Shown here: piece after piece, positions 37,689 to 47,800 of the stretch
How positions within the stretch are numbered: the stretch's first letter is position 1
Layout: every line of letters starts with the position of its first letter
Origin: Mucilaginibacter boryungensis
GTDB lineage: Bacteria; Bacteroidota; Bacteroidia; Sphingobacteriales; Sphingobacteriaceae
Direction: 5' to 3'
Assembly: GCF_015221995.1 (NCBI RefSeq)
Contig: NZ_JADFFM010000002.1
Span: forward strand, 682,001-746,000
DNA: 64,000 bases
Program-made: the position numbers and the translations under genes
The notes under the pieces: generated by a model
What the model was told of the DNA's origin: nothing
The model's input: only the letters and a program-made list of their open reading frames with translations
Databases searched by the model: none

Positions 37689-38578
37689 ACAGTTTTAGCC
37701 CAGCTTATATATTGTTTAATTCCGGTTTCGATATCTATAGCATATTTATATCCCATTGCCGTTAGTAACGATATATCAGCCCGCCAATAAAGTGGATCGC
37801 CCGGCTTTGTATGCCCGTTAAAAACAACCTCTTTGCGTAACTGATAATGTGTTTTAAAATAGTCGGCTATTTGCTTAATACTAATTTCTACACCATTGCC
37901 CACGTTTATAAATTCACCTTCAAAGCGGGCATTGTGAATGCAACAATCAATGGCATTAACCAAATCGTGTATGTTTATAAAATCCCGTGTTTCGTTACCT
38001 GTACCAAAAAGCTCGACGACAGCATTGGTTGTAAATTTTTTATGCAAGTCCCACAGCAATTGTTTGGTTAAGCCTGCGCCATACGCCGAGAAAATCCGAA
38101 GCGAACAGGTTGAGATTTGGTAATAGTCGTAAAACTCTTTACATATCATTTCAGCCTGCATTTTGTGCCAACCATAAGGCGATATAGGCGCAGGAATAAA
38201 ACTTTCCTTAACGGGCAGCGCTGCGGGGTTGCCATATATAGCTGCACTGGATAAATTGATAAACTTGCAGGCTGGCTGATGTATTCTGATAGCATCCAAC
38301 ATTTTAAATACATTTTGTGTATTTAAAATATAATCTCTTAACGGATGTATTAATGAATCGGGCACACTCGCCGCCCCGGAGCAATTGATACATACATCAG
38401 GTTTTACAGCTGAAAATATAGCATGGAAATCGGAATTGGTAGCATCAATAGTTATGTAATTGGTTTTTAAGTAATCAACTGCTACATCACACTCATAAAC
38501 ATTATAGTTTTTGCTGAGTAAAAAATCGGCCAGGTGGCTGCCAATAAATCCTTTTGAGCCTATTATTAATAATTTCAT
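37685..38578 (-). CDS. NAD-dependent epimerase/dehydratase (extended SDR)
   Basis: The 297-residue SDR enzyme acts on nucleotide-sugars. The NAD motif is [41 protein letters not shown] (catalytic Ser), [10 protein letters not shown] (Tyr-x3-Lys) and the substrate-binding [16 protein letters not shown] follow in order. It resembles UDP-glucose/GlcNAc 4-epimerases and related 4,6-dehydratases, but the exact sugar cannot be named. It overlaps its neighbours on both sides by 4 bases: the acyltransferase upstream and the glycosyltransferase downstream. Confidence 0.85.
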   Translation of the reverse strand: MKLLIIGSKGFIGSHLADFLLSKNYNVYECDVAVDYLKTNYITIDATNSDFHAIFSAVKPDVCINCSGAASVPDSLIHPLRDYILNTQNVFKMLDAIRIHQPACKFINLSSAAIYGNPAALPVKESFIPAPISPYGWHKMQAEMICKEFYDYYQISTCSLRIFSAYGAGLTKQLLWDLHKKFTTNAVVELFGTGNETRDFINIHDLVNAIDCCIHNARFEGEFINVGNGVEISIKQIADYFKTHYQLRKEVVFNGHTKPGDPLYWRADISLLTAMGYKYAIDIETGIKQYISWAKTV

Positions 38579-39186
38579 TGCGTTAACGTTTTAACAACTT
38601 TTGCAGGATTGCCTGCTACAACCGTCCAGGCCGGTACATCTTTAGTAACCACGCTGCCTGCCGCCACTATTGCACCCTCGCCAATGGTTACCCCTTTTAA
38701 TATAATACAGTTCATGCCTATCCACGCGTCCGAGCATATCTTAATAGGCTTTGTTTTTACAACATCCCAATTTTTACCTGCAATAAAGTTTAACCCCGCC
38801 TTGTAGTCTTTTACTTGCTGAATCAAATCGTTACGCCGATCTCTAAAATCAAGGGAATGAGAGTTATGATCATAAAAATATCCACCCCATGCAACAAATA
38901 CATTGTCACCAAATTCGATCTTTGATCGGCATATTATATTTGTTCTGCCTAAAAATGTATTATTACCAATAACAACTTCTCCCTGTCCTGATTCGAAAGT
39001 TATTTGACAATCTAATATTGAATTATTTCCAACACGTACATATTTTTTCCTGGGATAAGGGTTTATGATATTAATATTGAAATTTTCAAAAAGGAACGAA
39101 TCACCCATATCAATATATTGTGATAAGTGTTTTAGTCTATTTTTAAATAGAATTTTTTTTACGCTATCTTTTATACGGGATATCAT
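38575..39186 (-). CDS. Left-handed beta-helix acyltransferase (WcaF/CapG-like)
   Basis: This 203-residue hexapeptide-repeat acyltransferase is probably an O-acetyltransferase that decorates the repeat unit. The basic N-terminal helix is followed by repeats such as [38 protein letters not shown] and the later [40 protein letters not shown] and NPAKVVK, the usual closing motif. The conserved His is in [12 protein letters not shown]. Acetyl-CoA is the likely donor. It overlaps the epimerase gene by 4 bases. Confidence 0.85.
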   Translation of the reverse strand: MISRIKDSVKKILFKNRLKHLSQYIDMGDSFLFENFNINIINPYPRKKYVRVGNNSILDCQITFESGQGEVVIGNNTFLGRTNIICRSKIEFGDNVFVAWGGYFYDHNSHSLDFRDRRNDLIQQVKDYKAGLNFIAGKNWDVVKTKPIKICSDAWIGMNCIILKGVTIGEGAIVAAGSVVTKDVPAWTVVAGNPAKVVKTLTQ

Positions 39187-39227
39187 ATAAACTATTATGT
39201 TTTATCGCCATGCATTGAATCAATATT

Positions 39228-40604
39228 CTACTTGTTCCATATTCCAGTGGCGCTATTAGCTAATAGTTTATTCGTTTGTAATATACTAAAAGTGATAGAT
39301 CCAATCATGGTAGTTATAGTTGCAATAGGAATACCAATTATGCCGAAATGAAAAACTTTTATAAGAACGATTGCAATTGGAATATTAAGAACCATAGAGA
39401 CAATAGCAGTAAGCAGTTGTATTTTCACCTTACCAACGCCATTCAAAAAATTAGCAAATATTACCCCGCAATTCATTGTTATAAAATATAACAACATAAT
39501 CAGCGACAAGGATGTAGGTACTACAACTTTGCCTTGGGTCCATATGTCATACAATGGGTTGGCAAATGCAAATTGTATCAGTTCAATGACAATTAAAGCA
39601 CACCAAATCATTAATAATCTTTTTAGTGCCGTTTTTATCCAACTCCAATCATTTTCGGCGAGTGCTTTAGTAGTCATTGACCAAAACGGCACCAACGCAA
39701 TGGTAAATATAATATTTGTTACGCTAAAATATTTAAACGCTATATTATAAGTTGTAACATTTGCTGGGGTAAAAAACTGTGCAATGATAAAGTTATCCGA
39801 TGCATATAAAACAAGCGCCGCAATTTGAATAATAAAAAAACTAAGCCCCAAATTTAAAAGACTTTTAATATGGGTAACTTTAATATGCGTTACAGATGGC
39901 CTTATGCTTCTATATTTTTTAGTATATAATACAATACTTGTTATAAGAAACACTAATACAGGTACTGAAGCATAAATTGCGGCCACACAGGTTAGCGAGT
40001 TTAAATGTAATACTTTCAAAAAATACAACCCAATTAAAATAAATACCTGTACCAAAGTGTTAGTAAGATCGGCTAAGGCCGACCTTTGAAACGACAACAT
40101 GACGGTATTAATTAACCGCAACACAAATTGTACAAACAGTAAACTTATGGCATATAAAACGGCGCCGTCTAAATCTCCTTTTATATTAAGCGGAGCGTTA
40201 AACACTTTTGGCCAATTAATAAACTGATTCGCCACTAAAAATATTATTAATAACAGGCCAAATATTACGCTTAATGCAGCATAGGTTGTTGATACATACA
40301 CCCTTGCTTCGTCATATTTTTTTAGTGCTACAGCGGCAGTTAACCTATTACGCAACCCGTTGCCAAAGCCTAAATCAAATAGGGCAAACCAACTTAAAAC
40401 GGCAGTTAGTGTTAACCATATACCGTATTGTGTAGTATTTAAAAAGCTAAGCACCAGCGGTATTGTCAAAAAGTTTACCGCAATATTTACGCCTTTTATA
40501 AAGAACGAAAAAAAAGCGTTACGCAACACCACCTTGCTTTTTTCATCTTTAGCGGAAAATTTATCGACTATTTGGGCAGGAATAAACTTTCTTAATCTAT
40601 CCAA
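39228..40604 (-). CDS. wzx: Wzx-type polysaccharide flippase (MATE/MOP superfamily)
   Basis: This 458-residue integral membrane protein has about 12-14 transmembrane segments. It begins with a short basic cytosolic tail, then NAFFSFFIKGVNIAVNFLTIPLVLSFL and the QYGIWLTLTAVLSWFALFDLGFGNGLRNRL block typical of polysaccharide flippases, and continues with paired hydrophobic helices to the end. It would move the lipid-linked repeat unit to the periplasmic face, where Wzy polymerises it. It lies 69 bases downstream of the tyrosine kinase gene. Confidence 0.88.
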   Translation of the reverse strand: MDRLRKFIPAQIVDKFSAKDEKSKVVLRNAFFSFFIKGVNIAVNFLTIPLVLSFLNTTQYGIWLTLTAVLSWFALFDLGFGNGLRNRLTAAVALKKYDEARVYVSTTYAALSVIFGLLLIIFLVANQFINWPKVFNAPLNIKGDLDGAVLYAISLLFVQFVLRLINTVMLSFQRSALADLTNTLVQVFILIGLYFLKVLHLNSLTCVAAIYASVPVLVFLITSIVLYTKKYRSIRPSVTHIKVTHIKSLLNLGLSFFIIQIAALVLYASDNFIIAQFFTPANVTTYNIAFKYFSVTNIIFTIALVPFWSMTTKALAENDWSWIKTALKRLLMIWCALIVIELIQFAFANPLYDIWTQGKVVVPTSLSLIMLLYFITMNCGVIFANFLNGVGKVKIQLLTAIVSMVLNIPIAIVLIKVFHFGIIGIPIATITTMIGSITFSILQTNKLLANSATGIWNK

Positions 40605-40673
40605 CTTATTTAATATTTCGGGTGTATGGTGTAAGGCGCCTAATTTATTATGCTATAGTTTATATAGCATTTA

Positions 40674-43127
40674 TTATTTGCCAAACAATTCCTTTGCTTT
40701 AGTAATGAAACTTGATTTTTTCTTTACGGTATCGTAATACCCGCTGTCGCTGCCATAGCCTCCGTAACCATAACCATAGCCATAGCCATAACCATAACCG
40801 TAGCCATAACCGCTATAACCGCCTGATTTCTGAGTAATATCGTTAACCACAATGTAAGATTTCCTTACCTTCTTTGAACGGGTTAATTCGTTTATGATAT
40901 TAAGCTGGGTTTTAAATGTATATCGCTGACGCACTATATATAAACAAACATCAGCAAACTTTTCTATCAACAAAGCATCAGCAACAAGGCCAACCGGCGC
41001 CGTATCTATTATAATGTAGTCAAAAGTTTTTTTCAGTTCAGTGATCATCGCATCTAACTTATTATTTAATAACAATTCTGCCGGGTTTGGCGGGATGTTA
41101 CCTGCCGATATCAAAAACGAGTTTTCATTTAAATAAATAGGCTGGATAATTGAATCCAGTGTCATGGTATTTGAAATAATATAGTTGGTAAAACCATTTT
41201 TATGGTCCATACCTATATTTGCCGATAGCTTAGGTTTACGCAAATCCAGCTCTATAAAAACAACCTTTTTACCACTTATAGCTAATGCGTTACCTATGTT
41301 TAATGATATAAATGATTTACCCTCACCGCTCATACTTGAAGTTACTAATATCACATTGGGCTTATTAGGGTCAACAAGGTATTGCAGGTTTGTACGCAAA
41401 CTCCTAAACTGTTCTGATATAATTGAACGGGATTTATTATCAACCACAACACTTTTATAGTCATCATTGTGGTTTATTTCCCCAACAATGGCTATGCTTG
41501 TTCCTTTTGTAAGGTCCATCTTAGTAACTATCCTGGTATTAAGCATTTCTCTTAAGCTAAGGAAAGACAGTGGCAACAATACGCCTGCAACTAATCCAGC
41601 GAGGTAAATCATACCTTTTTTAGGTGTAAAGGGATACAAATCGCTTTTAGCAGGATCGATAATTTGCGAGGTAGAAAATGTTGAAGTTTTGCTAATTGCT
41701 GTTTCTTCACGCTTTTCAAGTAAATACAGGTATAGTTGTTGTTTAACAGATTGTTGGCGTGAATAATCAAGATAAATCCGCTCTTTTTGCGGCACACTAC
41801 TTATCTCATTAGATATTTTTCCATTTCCTTTAGTTAATTCATTTTTGCTTAATAGCAAGTTTCTTCTGTATTCAGCAAAACTTTTAACTATGCTTTGCCT
41901 AACATTTTCTATTTGCTGATCCAGATTTTTTATCACCGGATTGTTATCAGTGAAAGAAAGCCCCTGCCTGTCGCGCTCTATCAATAATTGATTATAGCCC
42001 TGTATAGCCGCGGCAAAAACAGGATCGGGAAGTGTTAAGGAATTTGGAATAATACGCCTGTTATTCGGGTTTGATATATATTTCGAAATATCATTGGCAA
42101 TTGCAAGCTGTATTTCTATATCATTTAGCTTTTTGTAAAAATCTGTTGAGTTAGTAATAAGCGCCTTAGATTGCTCATCAATATCTGCTAATTGATTATC
42201 CTTTTTAAATTGTTCTATCTTTTTTTCAATGCCCGACAGTTCACCAGTAACACCCGCTAGCCGGTTGTCTATAAACGATAGTGTACTATCGGCAATTTTA
42301 ACTTTATCATCAAGGTTATTTCGCAGGTACAGATCCATCAAGGTGTTAAGTATTTTCTCACCTTTTAATGATAACGGATAATTTAACGTTAAATTGACAA
42401 CAGTACTTTGCTTACTGGAAAGTTCGGCATCAAAATTTGCCCTTAATTCTTCAACTGACTGATCTACCGAGTTTATATAAAGAACATATCCCCTGGGTTC
42501 AAGATATAAAGTTGGATCGTTTTTAAACTTCAGGGATATTTCATATTGAGGTAGTTTTATTACCTGGCCATATTTGGCTATAATATCTATATCGTCTTTC
42601 TTATCAACAAAATGAAAACTTTTATTATTTACATCTGTTATTACATAGCTTTTTGTTATTAGCGAATCTGATTTATAGTTTACATTCACTTCAAAAGGAA
42701 TAAACTCATCGTCTGTCTCAAGCGCCCTTATCGATCCTTTACCGCCGACCTTAACATTTAAGTGTAGTTTTTTCACCACGCTTTCCATTAATTGCCTCGA
42801 CTTGATAATCTCTATTTCATTTTCTGCATTATTAGTGGTACCCAATAAAGAAGACAGGTCAGCGTCGGCCAGCAGTCCTTTACCACCCTTAGGCGAACTT
42901 TTATCGTCTTTTACCAATATTTTACTATTAATCTTAAAACCGACAGGGGCAAATTTGATGTATAATAAAGATAAAAATGTGCAAAAAACAATACCTATAA
43001 GAAACAAATACCAATTAGATATTATCCTATCAAATATTTCTTTTAAATCGTTTGTATCTTTAGTTACGGTGTTCTCTGAAGGCAGCTCGTTAAACGGATC
43101 GTTTTCAGTAATATTATTGTTAGACAT
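40674..43127 (-). CDS. wzc: Polysaccharide co-polymerase/tyrosine autokinase (Wzc-type)
   Basis: The 817-residue inner-membrane protein controls chain length and export. The N-terminal PCP domain lies between two transmembrane segments (about residues 36-58 and 520-540) with a long coiled coil between them. The BY-kinase domain follows, with Walker A SSMSGEGKS (597-605), Walker A' FIELDLRKP (624-632) and Walker B YIIIDTAP (704-711). The tail (about 769-800) is a Gly-Tyr repeat with 12 tyrosines, where autophosphorylation would occur. It starts 2 bases after the Wza gene's stop. No partner phosphatase gene is in the window. Confidence 0.93.
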   Translation of the reverse strand: MSNNNITENDPFNELPSENTVTKDTNDLKEIFDRIISNWYLFLIGIVFCTFLSLLYIKFAPVGFKINSKILVKDDKSSPKGGKGLLADADLSSLLGTTNNAENEIEIIKSRQLMESVVKKLHLNVKVGGKGSIRALETDDEFIPFEVNVNYKSDSLITKSYVITDVNNKSFHFVDKKDDIDIIAKYGQVIKLPQYEISLKFKNDPTLYLEPRGYVLYINSVDQSVEELRANFDAELSSKQSTVVNLTLNYPLSLKGEKILNTLMDLYLRNNLDDKVKIADSTLSFIDNRLAGVTGELSGIEKKIEQFKKDNQLADIDEQSKALITNSTDFYKKLNDIEIQLAIANDISKYISNPNNRRIIPNSLTLPDPVFAAAIQGYNQLLIERDRQGLSFTDNNPVIKNLDQQIENVRQSIVKSFAEYRRNLLLSKNELTKGNGKISNEISSVPQKERIYLDYSRQQSVKQQLYLYLLEKREETAISKTSTFSTSQIIDPAKSDLYPFTPKKGMIYLAGLVAGVLLPLSFLSLREMLNTRIVTKMDLTKGTSIAIVGEINHNDDYKSVVVDNKSRSIISEQFRSLRTNLQYLVDPNKPNVILVTSSMSGEGKSFISLNIGNALAISGKKVVFIELDLRKPKLSANIGMDHKNGFTNYIISNTMTLDSIIQPIYLNENSFLISAGNIPPNPAELLLNNKLDAMITELKKTFDYIIIDTAPVGLVADALLIEKFADVCLYIVRQRYTFKTQLNIINELTRSKKVRKSYIVVNDITQKSGGYSGYGYGYGYGYGYGYGYGGYGSDSGYYDTVKKKSSFITKAKELFGK
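40762..40809 (-). repeat. Tandem hexamer encoding the Gly-Tyr tail of Wzc
   Basis: Eight consecutive six-base units (CCATAA, CCATAG, CCGTAA or CCGTAG on the plus strand) encode alternating Tyr and Gly. The variation is at the third position of the Tyr and Gly codons. Unit number could change by slippage without breaking the frame, altering the number of phosphorylatable tyrosines. Confidence 0.8.
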
Positions 43128-43129
43128 AG

Positions 43130-43942
43130 TTATTTTATTCTGGTAATTAAAACAATAAGTACTGTTAACGCCGACGTTACGATGGTAATATTACGAGCCT
43201 GAGAGGCGTCGCTACCAGTAATTTTAGTTTTAGCCGGCTCGATATATATTTCATCGTTTTGCTGCAGATAAAAATAAGATGATTTTAAAACAGACGAATT
43301 ATTAATATTTAAGCGCACGGCAAGTGTTGTACCATCATCCTTACGGCGCAGTAATAAAATATTATCCCTACGGCCGTATATTGTTAAGTCTCCAGCATAA
43401 CCCAGTGCATCTAACAAACTCACTTTCTCATTGGGTACAGTAAATGTGCCGGGCTTTTGAACCTCGCCTAAAACTGTGATACGAAAATTTGCATATCTTA
43501 CAATTACGGTTGGATTTTTATAAAAATTTTCCGCCCTTTTGGTAACCAGATCTTTAGCTTGAGCTGTGTTAAGCCCCGCCAGCATAATATCACCCAATAC
43601 AGGAATAGTCACAATACCTTTTTTATTAACCAGATAGCCATAAATAGCAGCTTGATTACCAGTTATTGCATTTGATGACACAATAGACGTTGTTGAATTT
43701 ATGGTTTGATTATTAACACTATTAATTGTTGTACCCGCCAAAGGGTCAACAGTTTGTATAGCTATATAAAGAATATCATCAGATTGGATAACAGGTTCTT
43801 TGTATATGGCTTCAGCTATATTAGTTGATTTTGTAGTATCAGGTATATCTTCAAAATACTTATAGTTTTTTAATGAGCTGCATGAAAACATGCTGATTGA
43901 AAGAATACTGATTACGAAAACAAAAAAGAAAGTTTTTCTCAT
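43130..43942 (-). CDS. wza: Polysaccharide export lipoprotein (Wza-type)
   Basis: The 270-residue outer-membrane export protein is a lipoprotein with a signal ending in SMFSC (Cys20), using the ATG at 43942 rather than the upstream in-frame start at 43960. The poly-export domain includes SDDILYIAIQTVDPLAG and KKGIVTIPVLGDIMLAGL; an SLBB domain follows (FRITVLGEVQKPGTFTVPN). A C-terminal hydrophobic segment (ITIVTSALTVLIVLITRIK) may form the outer-membrane helix, as in Wza. It is the first gene of the main polysaccharide cluster; a TATTTTTG box at 43978-43971 lies 29 bases upstream of the start. Confidence 0.9.
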   Translation of the reverse strand: MRKTFFFVFVISILSISMFSCSSLKNYKYFEDIPDTTKSTNIAEAIYKEPVIQSDDILYIAIQTVDPLAGTTINSVNNQTINSTTSIVSSNAITGNQAAIYGYLVNKKGIVTIPVLGDIMLAGLNTAQAKDLVTKRAENFYKNPTVIVRYANFRITVLGEVQKPGTFTVPNEKVSLLDALGYAGDLTIYGRRDNILLLRRKDDGTTLAVRLNINNSSVLKSSYFYLQQNDEIYIEPAKTKITGSDASQARNITIVTSALTVLIVLITRIK

Positions 43943-44020
43943 AATTAAAATATGAAACAAATTATCGAAACAAAAATAATTGTATAATTAATATTATTAT
44001 TTTATTGAAAATTTATAAAA

Positions 44021-44305
44021 TTACTGATTCCATTTTTGTTTTGATGATGATTTCAGATAATCTTTTATAATAAATAAAAACCCCACAAGTATTATAAATA
44101 TGGGCCATAGGTGAAGTATATCAGAAAAATTTTGTAAAAAATCAAAAGATAGGTCGAAAGAATATATACAGGTAATTACCCCTAAAATCATTAAAGCTAC
44201 TCCAATCAGTTTTGAACTGCTATCGCCATTTTTTTTTGATCTATTGTTAGATGCCCTGTGGCTTCGGCTCCGGCTTTTATTCTTATCACTACGGGTGACG
44301 CTCAT
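44021..44305 (-). CDS. Small hypothetical membrane protein
   Basis: This 94-residue product is unrecognised. The first ~32 residues are strongly basic and Ser-rich (SRSRSHRASNNRSKK), followed by two transmembrane helices (LIGVALMILGVITCIYSF and LWPIFIILVGFLFII), with a short Lys-rich tail. The arrangement resembles two-helix proteins of the LiaF/DUF5668 type. It precedes the wza-led cluster by 78 bases and follows the DUF3467 gene by 41 bases; a link to either is not shown. Confidence 0.6.
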   Translation of the reverse strand: MSVTRSDKNKSRSRSHRASNNRSKKNGDSSSKLIGVALMILGVITCIYSFDLSFDFLQNFSDILHLWPIFIILVGFLFIIKDYLKSSSKQKWNQ

Positions 44306-44346
44306 AATTATAATAAATATTAGTAGCTATTAAACTATTGATCTAA

Positions 44347-44658
44347 TTATGCCTGCCCCATTGTTCCACCAAAATTCATCGGGAAACCAGCAGGTTCGGT
44401 CTGTATTTTTATACGGCCATTTACAGCTTCAAATTTTTCAATATTATCTTCAAGCGCGGTTAATAACCGTTTCGCATGTTCGGGGGTTAAAATAATACGC
44501 GATTTAACCTTGGCCTTGGGTACGCCAGGCATCACTCTAATAAAATCCAGCACAAATTCTGAATTCGAATGGGTAATAATAGCCAGGTTTGAATATATGC
44601 CTTCAGCCACTTCCTCTGAAAGTTCAATATTCAATTGGTTCTCGTTCTGCTCTTCCAT
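44347..44658 (-). CDS. DUF3467 family protein
   Basis: This 103-residue protein matches the DUF3467 family: the acidic start with LNIELSEEVAEGIYSNLAIITHS, the FVLDFIRVMPGVPKAKVKSRIILTPEHAKRL core and the DNIEKFE helix. The family is common in Bacteroidota and is often found near rpoC, as here (230 bases downstream of rpoC), but its function is unknown. The C-terminus is Gly/Met-rich. No signal peptide. Confidence 0.85.
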   Translation of the reverse strand: MEEQNENQLNIELSEEVAEGIYSNLAIITHSNSEFVLDFIRVMPGVPKAKVKSRIILTPEHAKRLLTALEDNIEKFEAVNGRIKIQTEPAGFPMNFGGTMGQA

Positions 44659-44832
44659 TTATTTAATATATAATTAACCGTCCCTAATTTACGGGTTTAT
44701 TTCTAATACCGTTTTATTTTCGGCATAGATTTTCCAACTTACAAAATACTTAACAGGTAGGATATAGTGTAGTGAGGCAGGGCAAAGATACCCTTGCATT
44801 ATGCCATTTCAGGGCAGTAATCCCTATAAACA

Positions 44833-44864
44833 GCAAAACCTTCCATAAAAATGGAAGGTTTTGC
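44833..44864 (-). terminator. Terminator after rpoC
   Basis: A perfect 14-pair stem, GCAAAACCTTCCAT with its complement, has a four-base A/T loop 25 bases after the rpoC stop. The T-run within and after the arms is short on the minus strand, but the position after the superoperon supports the call. Between here and the DUF3467 gene (44659-44832) no gene is seen. Confidence 0.7.
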
Positions 44865-44888
44865 AAAAGTAATAAAATATTTGAGATA

Positions 44889-47800
44889 TTATGCCTCTAC
44901 TTCTTCAGTTTTAGAAGCCATCAGGCGATCAAATTCTTCCTGAGAACCTACGCGGATATTGTCGTATACGCGTAAACCAGTTCCCGATGGAATTAAGTGC
45001 CCTACAATAACATTCTCTTTCAGGCCAAGCATGTTGTCTTTTTTACCTGCTATAGCAGCCTCGTTCAGTACTTTGGTAGTTTCCTGGAACGATGCAGCCG
45101 AGATAAACGACTTGGTACCTAACGATGCCCTGGTGATACCTTGCAATATAGGGCTTGATGTAGCAGGGATAGCATCCCTAACTTCCACCAACTTCATATC
45201 CTTACGTTTCAGCATCGAATTTTCATCGCGCAATTTACGTAACGATACGATCTGACCTTGTTTCAACGAAGTAGAATCACCCGGTTCAACAACTACCTTT
45301 TTATCAAAGATCTCGTCATTCTCCATCATAAAGTCCCAACCATCAACAGCTTCGCGCTCTAAGAAACGGGTATCTCCCGGATCCTCTATCGATACTTTCT
45401 GCATCATCTGGTGAACAATAACCTCGAAGTGTTTATCGTTGATCTTCACACCCTGTAAACGGTAAACTTCCTGTATACCATTCACCAGGTACTCTTGCAC
45501 CGCAGCAGGGCCTTTAATAGCCAGGATATCGGCAGGAGAGATAGAACCATCAGACAGTGGCATACCGGCTTTCACAAAGTCATTATCCTGTACCAGGATG
45601 TGCTTAGAAAGTGGCACCAGGTATTTTTTAACCTGTCCGTCGCGCGATTCGATCGTCATTTCACGATTACCACGTTTCACACCACCTAAGGTTACTACAC
45701 CATCAATCTCAGTCACTACTGCCGGGTTTGATGGGTTACGTGCTTCAAACAACTCGGTTACACGTGGTAAACCACCGGTGATATCCCGGGTTTTACCAGT
45801 TGAACGAGGGATCTTAGCAATAACCTGTCCGGTTTGTACCTTCTCGTTCTCATCAACCGCAATGTGCGCCCCAACAGGGATGTTGTATCCTTTTATCAGG
45901 TTACCTTTGTTATCGGTAATCTGAATAACAGGGTTCTTAGTTTTATCACGGGTATCGATAATTACTTTTTCGCGGTGACCGGTTTGCTCGTCGCTTTCTT
46001 CGCGGAAGGTAATACCCTCCAATACGGCGTCGAACTGTGCCACACCAGCAAATTCAGAGATAATAACCGCATTGTACGGATCCCATGAACAGATCTTATC
46101 GCCACGTTTTATCTTACTGCCGTCTTTTACATAAAGGTATGCGCCGTAAGGGATATTGTTGGTTACAATTACCTTATTAGTGCCTTCCTCTACAATACGG
46201 AACTCGCCCGAACGGCCTAATACTACTTCAACTTTACCATCTTCAGCTGTCTCAAATTCAACGGTACGTACGTTCTCAAATTCTATGATACCGTCGTATT
46301 TAGCATTGATCTGAGATTCGGCCGCGATGTTAGAAGCGGTACCACCCACGTGGAATGTACGCAGTGTTAACTGTGTTCCCGGCTCACCAATTGATTGTGC
46401 AGCAATTACACCCACAGCTTCGCCGCGCTGAACGCGTTTGCCGCTGGCCAGGTTACGACCGTAGCAAAGCGCACAAACACCACGTTTGCTTTCGCAGGTT
46501 AATACCGAACGAATCTCGATACCCTCTAATGGAGAGTTTTCGATGTTTTTAGCAATCTCTTCAGTAATATCTTCACCCGCATTTACTAATAATTCGCCGG
46601 TGATAGGATCGTGAACGTCATGCAATGATGTACGGCCCAAAATACGGTCATATAATGGTTCAACAATGTCCTCATTATCTTTAAGGGCAGTGGTGAATAT
46701 ACCACGTAAAGTACCGCAATCTGTTTCGCCAACAATCATATCCTGCGCAACGTCATGTAAACGACGGGTCAGGTAACCAGCATCCGCTGTTTTCAAAGCC
46801 GTATCCGCCAAACCTTTACGTGCACCGTGGGTTGAAATAAAGTACTCTAATACCGACAAACCTTCTTTAAAGTTTGAAAGGATCGGGTTCTCAATAATTT
46901 CACCACCTGAACCTGATTTCTGAGGCTTCGCCATCAAACCACGCATACCTGCCAGCTGACGGATCTGTTCTTTAGAACCACGCGCGCCCGAATCAAGCAT
47001 CATGTAAACAGAGTTGAAGCCCTGGTTATCTGTACTTAGTATCTCCATCACGTTTGCTGTCAAACGGTTGTTGATACGTGTCCAAATATCGATGATCTGA
47101 TTGTAACGCTCGTTATTAGTAATGAAACCCATATTATAGTTATTCATTACTTCTTCCACTTCTTTCGAAGCTTGTTCTATCAGGGTTACTTTTTGTGCCG
47201 GGATATTGATATCCTTCAGGTTAAATGATAAACCACCCTGGAATGCCATTTTGAAACCTAATTCCTTAATATCATCAAGGAATTGTGCTGCACGGGCCAT
47301 ACCGGTGTTTTTCACTACCTCGCCAATAATATCACGCAGTGATTTCTTGGTCAGCAATTCGTTTATATAACCTACTTCTTCAGGCACGTGCTGATTAAAC
47401 AGTACGCGGCCTACAGTAGTTTCTATTAGCTTGTTAACAATGCTGCCGTCTTTTTCTTTCACGTTAGCCTTCACTTTAATGAAAGCGTGCAGATCAAGTT
47501 TTTTCTCATTGTAAGCAATGATAACTTCCTCTGCCGAGTAGAACGAAAGGTTTTCACCTTTAACCACACGGGTTGCATCGGTTTTGCGGCCTTTAGTAAT
47601 ATAGTAAAGACCCAACACCATGTCCTGAGAAGGTACTGTAATTGGGGTACCGTTAGCAGGGTTCAAAATGTTGTGCGATGCCAGCATCAAAATTTGGGCT
47701 TCCAAAATTGCCGCGTTACCAAGTGGTACGTGCACAGCCATCTGGTCACCGTCAAAGTCGGCGTTGAACGCGGTACAGGTTAACGGGTGCAATTGGATAG

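Noticed and set aside
40762..40809. CRISPR-like or minisatellite array
   Set aside because: The six-base units are coding, in frame, and have no spacers; they encode the Gly-Tyr tail of Wzc.
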